A stretch of DNA of 64,000 nucleotides from an uncultured Lachnospiraceae bacterium (GTDB taxonomy: Bacteria > Bacillota > Clostridia > Lachnospirales > Lachnospiraceae). The position numbers were made by a program, and so were the translations under genes. Below are positions 27,227 through 34,867 of this stretch, in pieces; position 1 is the first letter of the stretch; every line of letters starts with the position of its first letter. The notes below the pieces were generated by a model that saw nothing but the letters and a program-made list of their open reading frames with translations, was not told where the DNA came from and did no database searches. Where the stretch lies: contig CACWJQ010000015.1 of the NCBI GenBank assembly GCA_902761225.1, positions 1 to 64,000 of the forward strand. The letters are read 5' to 3'.

Positions 27227-27435
27227 ATCAACCTCACTGTATTTCTTTTTCAATGTCCTATGTATTGTAACAATTAAGGTATCTCTTTTCAACATGATTA
27301 AACTATTCGGTGAACATAAAAATACAGCACCTGTGTCACTATTTATAATGACCGATTTATGGTAAAATGCTGTTACTGTTCCGAGATGCCGGCAAACCAG
27401 GGCACCGGTACAGATTAGTATTCCGGAGGCATTTT

Positions 27436-28557
27436 ATGATCAAATCTGAACTCAGCGAGATCAAGAAGCTCTACACCCCCAAGAACTGCTCCGTGACAAG
27501 GATCGCAGGATGCTATGTGGACGGTGAGAAGAACAAGAGATCCGTTTTTGCAAGACCATTTACCGCTCTTCCCGAGGAAGAGATGTACAAGTATTTCGAC
27601 ATATTCAGAAAGGCTCTTTCCGGCACAGTGGGAAAAAGCGCACTGACGCTGGATATCACTAATGAAGCCGAGGAAGAAGGCGGACAGCAGGACTTTCTGC
27701 TGAAGCTCAGGGCTTCAAAGCTGAAGGACGATGACCTGCTCGATGACTACTATAACCGGATCATCTCCTCCTTCGAATATGTGGGCAACTACCTTATCCT
27801 CGTGGCCCATGACGTATACGATATACCCCAGAAGACAAGGGACGGCTCGGAGAATGAGGATGCCTCCGAGGATATCTACGAATATCTCCTCACAGTCATA
27901 TGCCCCGTGGACCTTACGGATGCGGGACTTGCATATGACCCGGAGACCAACGAATTCCATGACAGAAAGAGGGACTGGATCGTAAAGTTCCCTGCCCTCG
28001 GGTATCTATTCCCCGCATTCAACGACAGGAATTCCGATGTGCATTCCATCATGTACTACTCCAAGGATTCGGAGAATCTGAACGAACAGTTCATAGAACT
28101 CATGCTGGGTGCAGCAGAGCCCATGAGCGCAGGTTCCCAGAAGGAAACCTTCGAAGCCATTGTCGAAGAGACACTTGGGGATGAGTGCAGCTTCGGAAGC
28201 GTCAAGAACATTCACGAAGAGATGTCCAGGATGATAGCCGATGCCAAGGAGCAGCTCGCACCCCTTACCATGGAGAAGAAAGCCATCAGGGACCTGCTTG
28301 AAGCCAGCGGCTCCAGCAACGATAAGCTTGAGACCTTCGATGAGAAATATGAGAAGGTATCTCCGGACGATACGCCTCTTATGATGAGCAATGTCTACAG
28401 CTCCAGGTCCTTCGATGTAAAAACACCGGATGTGGTGATCAAGGTAAAGCCCGACAGGACCGATCTTGTAAACGAGAAGGAAGTCGACGGAAGGGACTGC
28501 CTTGTCATTGAGCTTAACGGCGAAGTTGTGGTAAACGGAATCAATGTAAGAAACTGA
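27436..28557 (+). CDS. DUF4317 family protein
   Basis: A 373-residue soluble, acidic protein of a family found mainly in Clostridia and named only as DUF4317. It opens with MIKSELSEIKKLYTPKNCS, followed by a GCYVDGEKN segment, typical of that family as I know it. The C-terminal 60 residues look like a separate basic-acidic domain that ends in NGEVVVNG. GGAGG lies 7 bases before ATG 27436. It is 14 bases before the DJ-1-like gene and 604 bases before the CYTH gene, probably one operon. No function is known. Confidence 0.85.
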   Translation: MIKSELSEIKKLYTPKNCSVTRIAGCYVDGEKNKRSVFARPFTALPEEEMYKYFDIFRKALSGTVGKSALTLDITNEAEEEGGQQDFLLKLRASKLKDDDLLDDYYNRIISSFEYVGNYLILVAHDVYDIPQKTRDGSENEDASEDIYEYLLTVICPVDLTDAGLAYDPETNEFHDRKRDWIVKFPALGYLFPAFNDRNSDVHSIMYYSKDSENLNEQFIELMLGAAEPMSAGSQKETFEAIVEETLGDECSFGSVKNIHEEMSRMIADAKEQLAPLTMEKKAIRDLLEASGSSNDKLETFDEKYEKVSPDDTPLMMSNVYSSRSFDVKTPDVVIKVKPDRTDLVNEKEVDGRDCLVIELNGEVVVNGINVRN

Positions 28558-28571
28558 CAGGAGGGCATATC

Positions 28572-29135
28572 ATGAATAAGATCGCTATTTTTCTTGCTGA
28601 CGGTTTTGAAGAGATCGAGGGGCTGACGGTTGTTGATATATGCAGGCGTGCGGGACTCGAGATTGATACGGTATCCATAAACGGAAGGCTCGAGATAAAC
28701 GGATCCCACGGGATAAAGGTAAATGCCGACAAGGTTCTTGCCGATATAGATAAGGACGGCTACAGCATGCTGGTCCTTCCCGGAGGAAAGGTGGGAACAG
28801 AGAACCTGGAAGCATGTGATGAGCTCATTGACCTTATCGGGAATTACTACGGCTCGGGAAAATACATTGCAGCCATCTGCGCCGCACCCAGCATCTTTGC
28901 ACACAGAGGATTCCTCATGGGCAAGAAAGCCACCTCCCATCCCTCGTTCGAAGATCACCTGGTAAAGGGCGGAGCGATATGCTCGGGCAATCCGGTAGAG
29001 ATCGATTCCGGCATCATAACCGGTCAGGGAATGGGGGCATCCATTGACTTCGCACTTGCCATAGTCGGAATCTTTGCAGGCGAGGAGAAAGCAGCCCGGA
29101 TCGCAGATGCCATCTGCCACAGACAGAACAGTTAA
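28572..29135 (+). CDS. DJ-1/PfpI family protein
   Basis: A 187-residue ThiJ/DJ-1/PfpI protein. It starts KIAIFLADGFEEIEGL, with the conserved Glu of the family, and has the nucleophile Cys in AAICAAPSIFAH (about residue 106), followed by the region where the third residue, often His, is found. Members act as glyoxalase III, deglycase-like or redox-protective enzymes; which one applies here cannot be read from sequence. It has a GGAGG ribosome site and sits between the DUF4317 and CYTH genes. Confidence 0.92.
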   Translation: MNKIAIFLADGFEEIEGLTVVDICRRAGLEIDTVSINGRLEINGSHGIKVNADKVLADIDKDGYSMLVLPGGKVGTENLEACDELIDLIGNYYGSGKYIAAICAAPSIFAHRGFLMGKKATSHPSFEDHLVKGGAICSGNPVEIDSGIITGQGMGASIDFALAIVGIFAGEEKAARIADAICHRQNS

Positions 29136-29161
29136 AATCAGGAGGATATCATAACAGCACA

Positions 29162-29671
29162 ATGGAAATAGAAAGAAAATTCCTTATAGACAAGATACCG
29201 GATGACCTTGAAAGTTATCCGTTTCACCGTATAGAGCAGGCATATCTGTGCACCAATCCCGTAGTCAGGATCCGCAGGGAGGATGACAACTTCTATCTCA
29301 CCTACAAGGGATCCGGACTCATGCAGAGAGAGGAATCCAATCTCCCTCTCACATCGGAAGGATATTATCACCTTCTTGCAAAAGCTGACGGCAATGTCAT
29401 ATCCAAGAAGAGATATCTCATACCCCTTGACCATCCCCAGGTGATCGAAGGAACTCCCAAGCCACCCGATGAGTACACCCTCATGATCGAGCTTGACATA
29501 TTCGACAAGCCCTTCGATCCTCTCATCATGGCTGAGGTGGAATTCGGAAGCATAGAGGCAGCCCAGAACTTCCTTCCTCCCGAATGGTTCGGCAAGGATG
29601 TCACCTACGAGCCCAAGTATCACAATTCACACATGGCCATGACCGACCTTACAAAGGAAAGCGCATTCTGA
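29162..29671 (+). CDS. CYTH-domain triphosphatase-like protein
   Basis: A 169-residue protein with the CYTH fold. The family's ExExK signature is right at the start (MEIERKF), followed by RIRRED, YKGSGLMQREE and the closing acidic-basic strands that line the tunnel for polyphosphate substrates. Bacterial members are inorganic triphosphatases or, rarely, class IV adenylate cyclases. Short stand-alone members like this one usually hydrolyse tripolyphosphate. Last gene of its operon. Confidence 0.88.
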   Translation: MEIERKFLIDKIPDDLESYPFHRIEQAYLCTNPVVRIRREDDNFYLTYKGSGLMQREESNLPLTSEGYYHLLAKADGNVISKKRYLIPLDHPQVIEGTPKPPDEYTLMIELDIFDKPFDPLIMAEVEFGSIEAAQNFLPPEWFGKDVTYEPKYHNSHMAMTDLTKESAF

Positions 29672-29694
29672 TCACCGGGCCTTATGCAGGGCAC

Positions 29695-31215
29695 TCATCT
29701 TGAAATCTCCATACTGTCCCTTCCGTAGATGCGCACCAGCTTATTCATACGCTTGGACAGCTTGATAGTCCAGTCTGAATATGCACTCCTCCACTTCCAG
29801 TTGTCACCCAGAGTTGAGGGTGTATTGATACGGGCTTCATTGTCCAGTCCCAGGAAATCCTGAAGAGGGATGATGCAGGTATCGGCACAGCTTGCATAGC
29901 ACTCTCTTATAAGAGCATCAGGGAGGTCCTTTCTCCTGGATACGCCGGTATACTTCATGGCATACTTGGCAGTCTTCTTGTCACAGTTAAGTGACCAGTG
30001 AAGGATCGTATCATTGTCATGGGTACCGGTATAGACCACGAAATTCCTCTCGTAGAGATGGGGGACATGCTCGCTTCCGGCTGATGGATCGAATCCGAAC
30101 TGAAGGATCTTCATTCCGGGATATCCGGTCTTCTCCACCATTTTGATAACGCCCTCTGTAAGGAATCCCAGGTCCTCTGCAATAACAGGTCTGTCCCCCA
30201 GTTCCTTCTTCATAAAGGCGAAGAAATCATATCCGGGTCCCTTGATCCACTTGCCGCCTCTTGCATTCTTATCTCCGTAGGGAACGGACCAGTATGAATA
30301 GAAGCCTCTGAAATGATCTATGCGGACAATATCATACATATCAAAACATGCCTTAAGCCTCTTCATCCACCATTTGTATCCCGTCTTCTTATGGTAATCC
30401 CAGTCGTAGAGAGGATTGCCCCAGAGCTGGCCGTCAGCAGTGAAGGCATCGGGAGGGCATCCCGCAACCGCTGTGGGATATCCCTTTTCATCCAGCTGAA
30501 AAAGCTCCGGCTCGGACCAGGTGTCCGCACCGTCGGGAGCGACATAGATGGGGATATCTCCGATGATCATTATCCCGTTTTCGTTGGCGTATTTCTTGAG
30601 CGCCTTCCACTGCTCGTCGAATTTAAACTGCTGGAATCTGTAGAAATCCGTCTCATCCTTAAGAAGCTCCGAATACCTCTTCACAGCCTTCTTCTCGCGA
30701 AGTCTGATATCGTCATCCCAGAGCAGGTAGCTCTTTCCCTCGTAATGGTTCTTGACCGCCATGTATAAAGCATAGTCATCAAGCCAGGATTTATTCTTCC
30801 TGCAAAAGGACATAAACGCCTTATCCGTAAGAAGTCCCTTCCTGAGAGCTCTTGAATAAGCCTTCCTGAGTATCGCAAATCGGGATGTGAACATCTTCTC
30901 ATAATCCACATATCTCTCGCTCCCACCCCAGTCAAGGGCATCGCACTCAGCCTGAGTGACGAGCTTTTCTTCTATCAGTTTCTCAAGGTCGATAAAATAC
31001 GGATTGCCCGCAAAGGTAGAAAAACTCTGATAAGGTGAATCTCCGTAGCCTGTTGGACCAAGGGGCAGGATCTGCCACAGCGACTGTCCCGATGCCTTCA
31101 GGTAATCCACCCAGTCATAAGCAGCCTTTCCGAAGGTTCCTATTCCGTATTTTCCAGGTAAAGAAGAAACCGGGAGAAGTACTCCTGCTCTTCTTATGTG
31201 CTTTTCTCCTGCCAT
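29695..31215 (-). CDS. malQ: 4-alpha-glucanotransferase (amylomaltase, GH77)
   Basis: MalQ moves maltodextrin chains from one glucan to another, used in maltose or glycogen breakdown. The 506-residue protein shows GH77 marks: GVLLPVSSLPGKYGIG, WQILPLGPTGYGDSPYQSFS, GDIPIYVAPDGADTWSEP, and the catalytic triad regions in VRIDHFRGFYSYW (nucleophile Asp), VIAEDLGFLT (acid/base Glu) and YTGTHDNDT. Full length. A possible CcpA/LacI-type site lies 60 bases upstream (31272-31287). No other maltose gene is adjacent. Confidence 0.96.
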   Translation of the reverse strand: MAGEKHIRRAGVLLPVSSLPGKYGIGTFGKAAYDWVDYLKASGQSLWQILPLGPTGYGDSPYQSFSTFAGNPYFIDLEKLIEEKLVTQAECDALDWGGSERYVDYEKMFTSRFAILRKAYSRALRKGLLTDKAFMSFCRKNKSWLDDYALYMAVKNHYEGKSYLLWDDDIRLREKKAVKRYSELLKDETDFYRFQQFKFDEQWKALKKYANENGIMIIGDIPIYVAPDGADTWSEPELFQLDEKGYPTAVAGCPPDAFTADGQLWGNPLYDWDYHKKTGYKWWMKRLKACFDMYDIVRIDHFRGFYSYWSVPYGDKNARGGKWIKGPGYDFFAFMKKELGDRPVIAEDLGFLTEGVIKMVEKTGYPGMKILQFGFDPSAGSEHVPHLYERNFVVYTGTHDNDTILHWSLNCDKKTAKYAMKYTGVSRRKDLPDALIRECYASCADTCIIPLQDFLGLDNEARINTPSTLGDNWKWRSAYSDWTIKLSKRMNKLVRIYGRDSMEISR

Positions 31216-31271
31216 GATCTGTCTCCGTAAAAATATGTATTTCAGTGTATAAAATTAATGTTGAGCTATTT

Positions 31272-31287
31272 GTGGAAACCGTTTTCT
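31272..31287. promoter_or_regulatory. cre-like site upstream of malQ
   Basis: GTGGAAACCGTTTTCT resembles the catabolite-response consensus TGNAAANCGNWWNCA with one or two mismatches near the end. It lies about 60 bases before malQ, suggesting control by CcpA or a LacI-type maltodextrin regulator. Confidence 0.45.
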
Positions 31288-31353
31288 CTTGCATTCTATA
31301 CTATCGATGGATCAAAATCAAGCATTCTCGAAAAATCCCTTGTTTATTTATTG

Positions 31354-31392
31354 ATGTCTTTGAGGATTCCCCTCATTACATGGCTTCTTTTT
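31354..31392 (+). repeat. Orphan right half of the terminator at 32405-32448
   Basis: This 39-base stretch matches 32411-32448 with only about three differences, including TGAGG/CCTCA and CATGGCTTC plus T-run, but has no left arm to pair with. The rest of the 343-bp gap 31216-31558 holds malQ's upstream region and a leader of about 100 bases before the secreted-protein gene; I see no riboswitch family in it. Confidence 0.7.
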
Positions 31393-31558
31393 TAAAAAAC
31401 AATTTGCATATTTATTGTATTAATTAAATATTTCCTATATTCTATATAGCGTAACAATCGTCCGGTTGGGGCCGGCAGGATCTTCGTATTTTGAATGTCA
31501 TGCAATACTCATTACGGATGATCGGGCAGCTATCAACTACTTATGTGAGGGACAATAA

Positions 31559-32362
31559 ATGAAGAAAAGACTTTTAGCAGCAGTAATGACAGGAATGCTG
31601 GCGATAGCAGCCATCCTGGCAACACCGATCGTAACAAGCGCTAAGACTTATACGGCGCCAAACACCTGGCAGGTAGTCACACCGGCGGGACCGATCGACA
31701 GTGGTATTCCCGTAATAGTCTCTACCAGCAGCAACAATAACAATAAGATAAATTATGCTCTCGCAAGCGTTTCTTCTTTAACCGATAGCATGCTTGCCAT
31801 TGCATCTCCGTATCAATTAACTGACCCTGATTTTCTGGCAACCGCAAATTCATTCAGAGATTATTATGTAGTAAATGTTGTAGTGAGTTTTGAATATTTC
31901 TTTAGCGTAGGTGAAGTGATCACCATTACACATCCGGTATTGGGATCCGGAGAACTGGTAAGCATATGGTATCCTGACTACTGGTCAGTAACTCCCGGTG
32001 CAAACACTGTCAATGTCACATGTTTGAGTGGAGCAAGTTATTTTGAGTTATCATTGCTGTATCATCCCATGGCAGTTCCGGCACCTGTAGGAACCCCCGT
32101 CTCTGCACCCGTGGCAGCTGCACCTGCACCCGCTTCTTCCGGTGCCGAAGCAACCGGAGAGGTTATCAAGGCTTCCGGTGATTATGCACTCTCCTATGAC
32201 GCATTAAAGTTTCTTGAAGACCACCCCGGTGTCACCCTCGAATATACTCTTACCTACGAAGGAAAGGAGTATCTCATCGTTATCCCCGGCGGACTCAAGT
32301 TCGCAGACCCCAGCATTCCCTGGTACAGCCCCCAGTTCCTGATCCAGTATTTTGCAAAGTAA
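31559..32362 (+). CDS. Secreted protein with C-terminal repeat-type domain
   Basis: A 267-residue exported protein. The signal peptide (residues 1-28, cleavage after TSA) is clear. Residues 30-175 are beta-rich and Asn/Ser/Thr-rich, without a motif I know. A Pro/Ala linker (about 176-200) leads to a 60-residue domain (GDYALSYDALKFLEDHPG then LEYTLTYEGKEYLIVIPGG). This last part looks like a small module that could anchor or bind carbohydrate; that is a guess. Codon use in the middle is more AT-rich than at the end, which may mean the pieces have different histories. GAGGG precedes the ATG; a strong terminator follows. Confidence 0.75.
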   Translation: MKKRLLAAVMTGMLAIAAILATPIVTSAKTYTAPNTWQVVTPAGPIDSGIPVIVSTSSNNNNKINYALASVSSLTDSMLAIASPYQLTDPDFLATANSFRDYYVVNVVVSFEYFFSVGEVITITHPVLGSGELVSIWYPDYWSVTPGANTVNVTCLSGASYFELSLLYHPMAVPAPVGTPVSAPVAAAPAPASSGAEATGEVIKASGDYALSYDALKFLEDHPGVTLEYTLTYEGKEYLIVIPGGLKFADPSIPWYSPQFLIQYFAK

Positions 32363-32404
32363 TACACGAAGACAGAACTGCTGTCTGACAGGCTGATATG
32401 AACA

Positions 32405-32448
32405 GAAGCCATGTTTTGAGGATACCCCTCATTACATGGCTTCTTTTT
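32405..32448 (+). terminator. Terminator after the secreted-protein gene
   Basis: GAAGCCATG pairs with CATGGCTTC, followed by TTTTT; inside the loop TGAGG pairs with CCTCA to extend the stem. A partial copy lies at 31354-31392. Confidence 0.88.
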
Positions 32449-32501
32449 CTGTCGTCAGCTATTTAACGATGCGATCCTCCGTTTAGATCCCCCTAAATTC
32501 T

Positions 32502-32544
32502 GTATTGCAAATGTCTTGCAGTTTGCAATACACTGATATATACT
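32502..32544 (+). promoter_or_regulatory. Promoter with inverted repeat before the RelB-like gene
   Basis: GTATTGCAAA-N10-TTTGCAATAC is a perfect 10-bp-arm inverted repeat (32502-32531). It overlaps a -35 TTGCAG (32516-32521), 17 bases from a -10 TATACT (32539-32544). Antitoxin promoters usually carry such operators for autoregulation. Confidence 0.65.
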
Positions 32545-32566
32545 ATTAAAGTCGGAAGGAGTCATC

Positions 32567-32779
32567 ATGGCCAAGAAAACTGCAACAGTCAGTGCCAGAA
32601 TAGATGAAGAGATCAAGGACGAAGCTGAGGGTATTCTCCGTCAGCTTGGTATTCCCGTGTCTGTTGTGATCAATACTCTCTACCACCAGATCATCAACAA
32701 GAAGGGAATCCCCTTCACTCTCACCCTTTCCGATAAGGACAAGGAAACGCCACATAAGGGGGACGAAGAACATGATTGA
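32567..32779 (+). CDS. RelB/DinJ-like antitoxin
   Basis: A 70-residue protein with the ribbon-helix-helix start of RelB/DinJ antitoxins: TATVSARIDEEIKDEAEGIL then LGIPVSVVINTLYHQI. Such proteins bind DNA as dimers and wrap the toxin with their tail. Here the tail is short, ending in KGDEEHD. A GGAAGGAG site precedes the ATG. Its last 8 bases overlap the start of a small helix-turn-helix gene instead of a RelE/YafQ toxin, so it is an antitoxin-like gene without a recognisable toxin. Confidence 0.8.
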   Translation: MAKKTATVSARIDEEIKDEAEGILRQLGIPVSVVINTLYHQIINKKGIPFTLTLSDKDKETPHKGDEEHD

Positions 32780-32960
32780 AGAACGATTAAGAGACTACTT
32801 CGAAGTACACTGCATCAGCATTCGCGGCCTTATCGACAAGGCCGGCCTCGGAAGAAGCTTCACACGCTTCATAAACGGCACAGGACGCCTCAAGACAGAC
32901 GATCTTCTGGCTATCTGCACCGCTCTGCATATCCGCCCCGAGGAGATAATAAACGGCTGA
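32772..32960 (+). CDS. Mini helix-turn-helix protein coupled to RelB-like gene
   Basis: A 62-residue protein that looks like a bare XRE-type helix-turn-helix: IRGLIDKAGLGRSFTRFINGTG followed by LLAICTALHIRPEEIING, where the last part is the usual end of the fold. It has no second domain, so no toxic activity is apparent. It overlaps the RelB-like gene by 8 bases (ATGATTGA), so the two are made together. It could be a second DNA-binding partner, or an unusually small toxin. Confidence in the HTH reading is moderate. Confidence 0.65.
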   Translation: MIEERLRDYFEVHCISIRGLIDKAGLGRSFTRFINGTGRLKTDDLLAICTALHIRPEEIING

Positions 32961-32978
32961 TATCACATAACATCCCAC

Positions 32979-33010
32979 AAAAAAAGGAAGCCTTTATAGG
33001 CTTCCTTTTT
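32979..33010. terminator. Bidirectional terminator
   Basis: GGAAGCCT/AGGCTTCC with a 4-base loop and A/T-runs on both sides (AAAAAAA and TTTTT). It ends the RelB-like/HTH pair and, on the minus strand, tRNA-Lys. Confidence 0.9.
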
Positions 33011-33020
33011 GCTTTAAAAG

Positions 33021-33093
33021 TGAGACACGAGGGAATCGAACCCTCGACAACTTGATTAAAAGTCAAGTGCTCTACCGACTGAGCTAGTGTCTC
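33021..33093 (-). tRNA. tRNA-Lys (anticodon TTT)
   Basis: A 73-base cloverleaf: acceptor GAGACAC/GTGTCTC, discriminator A, anticodon loop CTTTTAA with anticodon TTT. Second of the Gln-Lys unit on the minus strand. Confidence 0.95.
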
Positions 33094-33116
33094 ATATATG
33101 AGAGCAACTTTCTTAA

Positions 33117-33188
33117 CAGGGCTAGCGGGATTCGAACCCACGAGTGCAGGAGTCAAAGTCCTGTGCCTTACCGCTTGGCGATAGCCCT
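33117..33188 (-). tRNA. tRNA-Gln (anticodon TTG)
   Basis: A 72-base cloverleaf: acceptor AGGGCTA/TAGCCCT, discriminator G, D-arm with GCCAAGCGG typical of tRNA-Gln, anticodon loop CTTTGAC with anticodon TTG. Confidence 0.95.
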
Positions 33189-33219
33189 ACGGCAGGTCCG
33201 AATGCGATTAACCTGCTTC

Positions 33220-33242
33220 AAAAAAAAATCGCCTGTTGGCGA
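33220..33242 (-). terminator. Terminator after the Arg-His tRNA pair
   Basis: Minus strand: TCGCC-AACA-GGCGA followed by nine T. It separates the Arg-His tRNAs from the Gln-Lys tRNAs, giving two transcription units. Confidence 0.8.
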
Positions 33243-33243
33243 G

Positions 33244-33318
33244 GGTGGGTAGAGGGACTCGAACCCTCGACCTTCAGAACCACAATCTGACGCGCTAACC
33301 AACTGTGCTACACCCACC
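33244..33318 (-). tRNA. tRNA-His (anticodon GTG)
   Basis: A 75-base cloverleaf including the extra G at position -1 opposite C73 that marks tRNA-His. Acceptor GTGGGTG/TACCCAC, anticodon loop TTGTGGT with anticodon GTG. Confidence 0.95.
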
Positions 33319-33323
33319 ACGAA

Positions 33324-33397
<74 letters not shown>

Positions 33398-33464
33398 AAA
33401 ACAGACAACGATTATAATAACCAAAAACATTGTCTGTGTCAAGAAAAAAAGCAACTATTTCACA

Positions 33465-34526
33465 TCAATTTTTCGGAACCGAATCTTCGCCAACAGATGC
33501 AGGACCTGCTGCATCCATCCCCTGGGAAACGGGACTCTGAAGCGGTGCACTCTGATCTGCTGTTTGCTGAGGTGTAAAGCTCTGAGGTGCCGGATTCTTC
33601 ATGGGATCCTGTGCATATACATCAGGTCCGTACTGAGGCTGAGGATTATATGCATTACCCTGAGCATAAGGATTGGCCTGAGCCTGGGAATTAAATGCAT
33701 TATTCTGGGCGTAAGGATTAGCCTGAGCCTGGGAATTAAATGCATTACCCTGGGCGTAAGGATTAGCCTGAGCCTGGGAATTAAATGCATTACCCTGGGC
33801 GTAAGGATTGCCCTGGGCATAGGGATTATTATAATAATTGTTCTGCGATCCGTATGGGTTGTATGTCTGCTGAGGTGCTCCCTGAGAATATCCGTATGCA
33901 CCCTGAGCAGGACCGTAGGGAATCTGACCGGGAAGCAGTCCCGATACAAGTCTGTCCTTAAAACGTATCTTGCCAGAACATCCGACGATCATGAAGAACA
34001 CACCGGGCAGCAGGAGGAATCCCACAACCCACCCGCCTCCGAGATGGAAATTACGTGCCAGGCGGATATTCCTTACAATGTGAAGGATAAAAAGCAGCAC
34101 CGCTGAAATGATCACAATTATAAATGAAATACCGGTACCGTTTAATGCAGTATTATAATCCACTGTACTGAAGCTTGAGATCAGCACACCGAGAAAAAAC
34201 AGCACAAAAGCAATGAGAGATGCTCCATAGACTATGGACAGAACAAGCTCTGCCCAGAACCAGTTCTTCATATCGGAAATCTTGAAGAGAAGATATCTGT
34301 TGTAAAAGGGGACGATCGCACCCCACTCATGCTCTCCTGCCTTGGTGAACATTCTCCACATTCCGATGATCGACAGTACAGCCAGGGCAAGATTCAGGAG
34401 ATTTCCGAACCAGTTGAACATGTTGAAATAAACATATTTGGTGGTCGTCATCCTTTCCAGCATGTGGACAATACGCTCAACCAGCATAAATGAACCTATC
34501 ATATTTCCGCCCATATGTAATATCAT
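33465..34526 (-). CDS. DUF5684-type membrane protein with repeat tail
   Basis: A 353-residue protein. The first 210 residues have four to five membrane helices and the pattern found in DUF5684-like proteins (W-x-x-I-V-P-F-Y-N-R-Y, 'LARNFHLGGGWVVGFLLLPG'). The remaining 140 residues form a hydrophilic tail of Gln, Asn, Pro, Tyr and Ala, with four tandem 15-residue units of the form NPYAQGNAFNSQAQA. Such tails often carry adhesive or self-associating properties. I chose ATG 34526, with GGGAG about 8 bases upstream; another ATG lies 5 codons earlier. It may be in an operon with the small membrane protein just upstream. Confidence 0.75.
   Translation of the reverse strand: MILHMGGNMIGSFMLVERIVHMLERMTTTKYVYFNMFNWFGNLLNLALAVLSIIGMWRMFTKAGEHEWGAIVPFYNRYLLFKISDMKNWFWAELVLSIVYGASLIAFVLFFLGVLISSFSTVDYNTALNGTGISFIIVIISAVLLFILHIVRNIRLARNFHLGGGWVVGFLLLPGVFFMIVGCSGKIRFKDRLVSGLLPGQIPYGPAQGAYGYSQGAPQQTYNPYGSQNNYYNNPYAQGNPYAQGNAFNSQAQANPYAQGNAFNSQAQANPYAQNNAFNSQAQANPYAQGNAYNPQPQYGPDVYAQDPMKNPAPQSFTPQQTADQSAPLQSPVSQGMDAAGPASVGEDSVPKN
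33646..33825. repeat. Four tandem 45-bp units in the DUF5684-type gene
   Basis: Units start at 33646, 33691, 33736 and 33781. The middle two differ at a few positions and the last is the most changed at its end. The period is a multiple of 3, so copy-number change would lengthen or shorten the tail without breaking the frame. Confidence 0.9.
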
Positions 34527-34556
34527 ATCCGTCTCTCCCATCTCAAAATATGTCCG

Positions 34557-34736
34557 TTACAGTCCAACTATATACACCAGCAGATATCCTATTACAAGGA
34601 TCCAGAAAATGGTGGCAAATGGCTGTTTAAATATAAAGCCTATGATCTTAAAGGGAAGCTTGATGGCAAGTCCGAGAAGCTTCAGAAGGATCCATATTAT
34701 CGCCAGCAATATGATTATCACAAGTACAGCAAACAT
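34557..34736 (-). CDS. Small two-helix membrane protein
   Basis: A 59-residue protein made almost wholly of two hydrophobic helices (about 2-22 and 38-57) joined by a basic turn (KLPFKIIGFIFKQP). I chose ATG 34736 because GAAAGGAG stands 7 bases before it; the longer frame would start inside that site. It lies 30 bases before the DUF5684-type gene and is read in the same direction. Function is unknown. Confidence 0.65.
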   Translation of the reverse strand: MFAVLVIIILLAIIWILLKLLGLAIKLPFKIIGFIFKQPFATIFWILVIGYLLVYIVGL

Positions 34737-34867
34737 ATCCCGACTCCTTTCAATCACAAACAGGACAAGTCGATTCTTATCCCGGCACCGCTGATACAGG
34801 GCTTAAGTTATAGCAAGACCGCCCGAAATGATGATATCATACAAGGCCCCAAAAATAAAATGTGATC

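Noticed and set aside
31430..31558. Riboswitch-like leader before the secreted protein
   Set aside because: I tried to match cyclic-di-GMP and other common riboswitch cores and saw no fit; only a generic AT-rich leader remains.
33646..33825. Possible CRISPR array in the 45-bp repeat block
   Set aside because: The repeats are direct, without spacers, in frame and inside a membrane-protein gene; no cas genes nearby.
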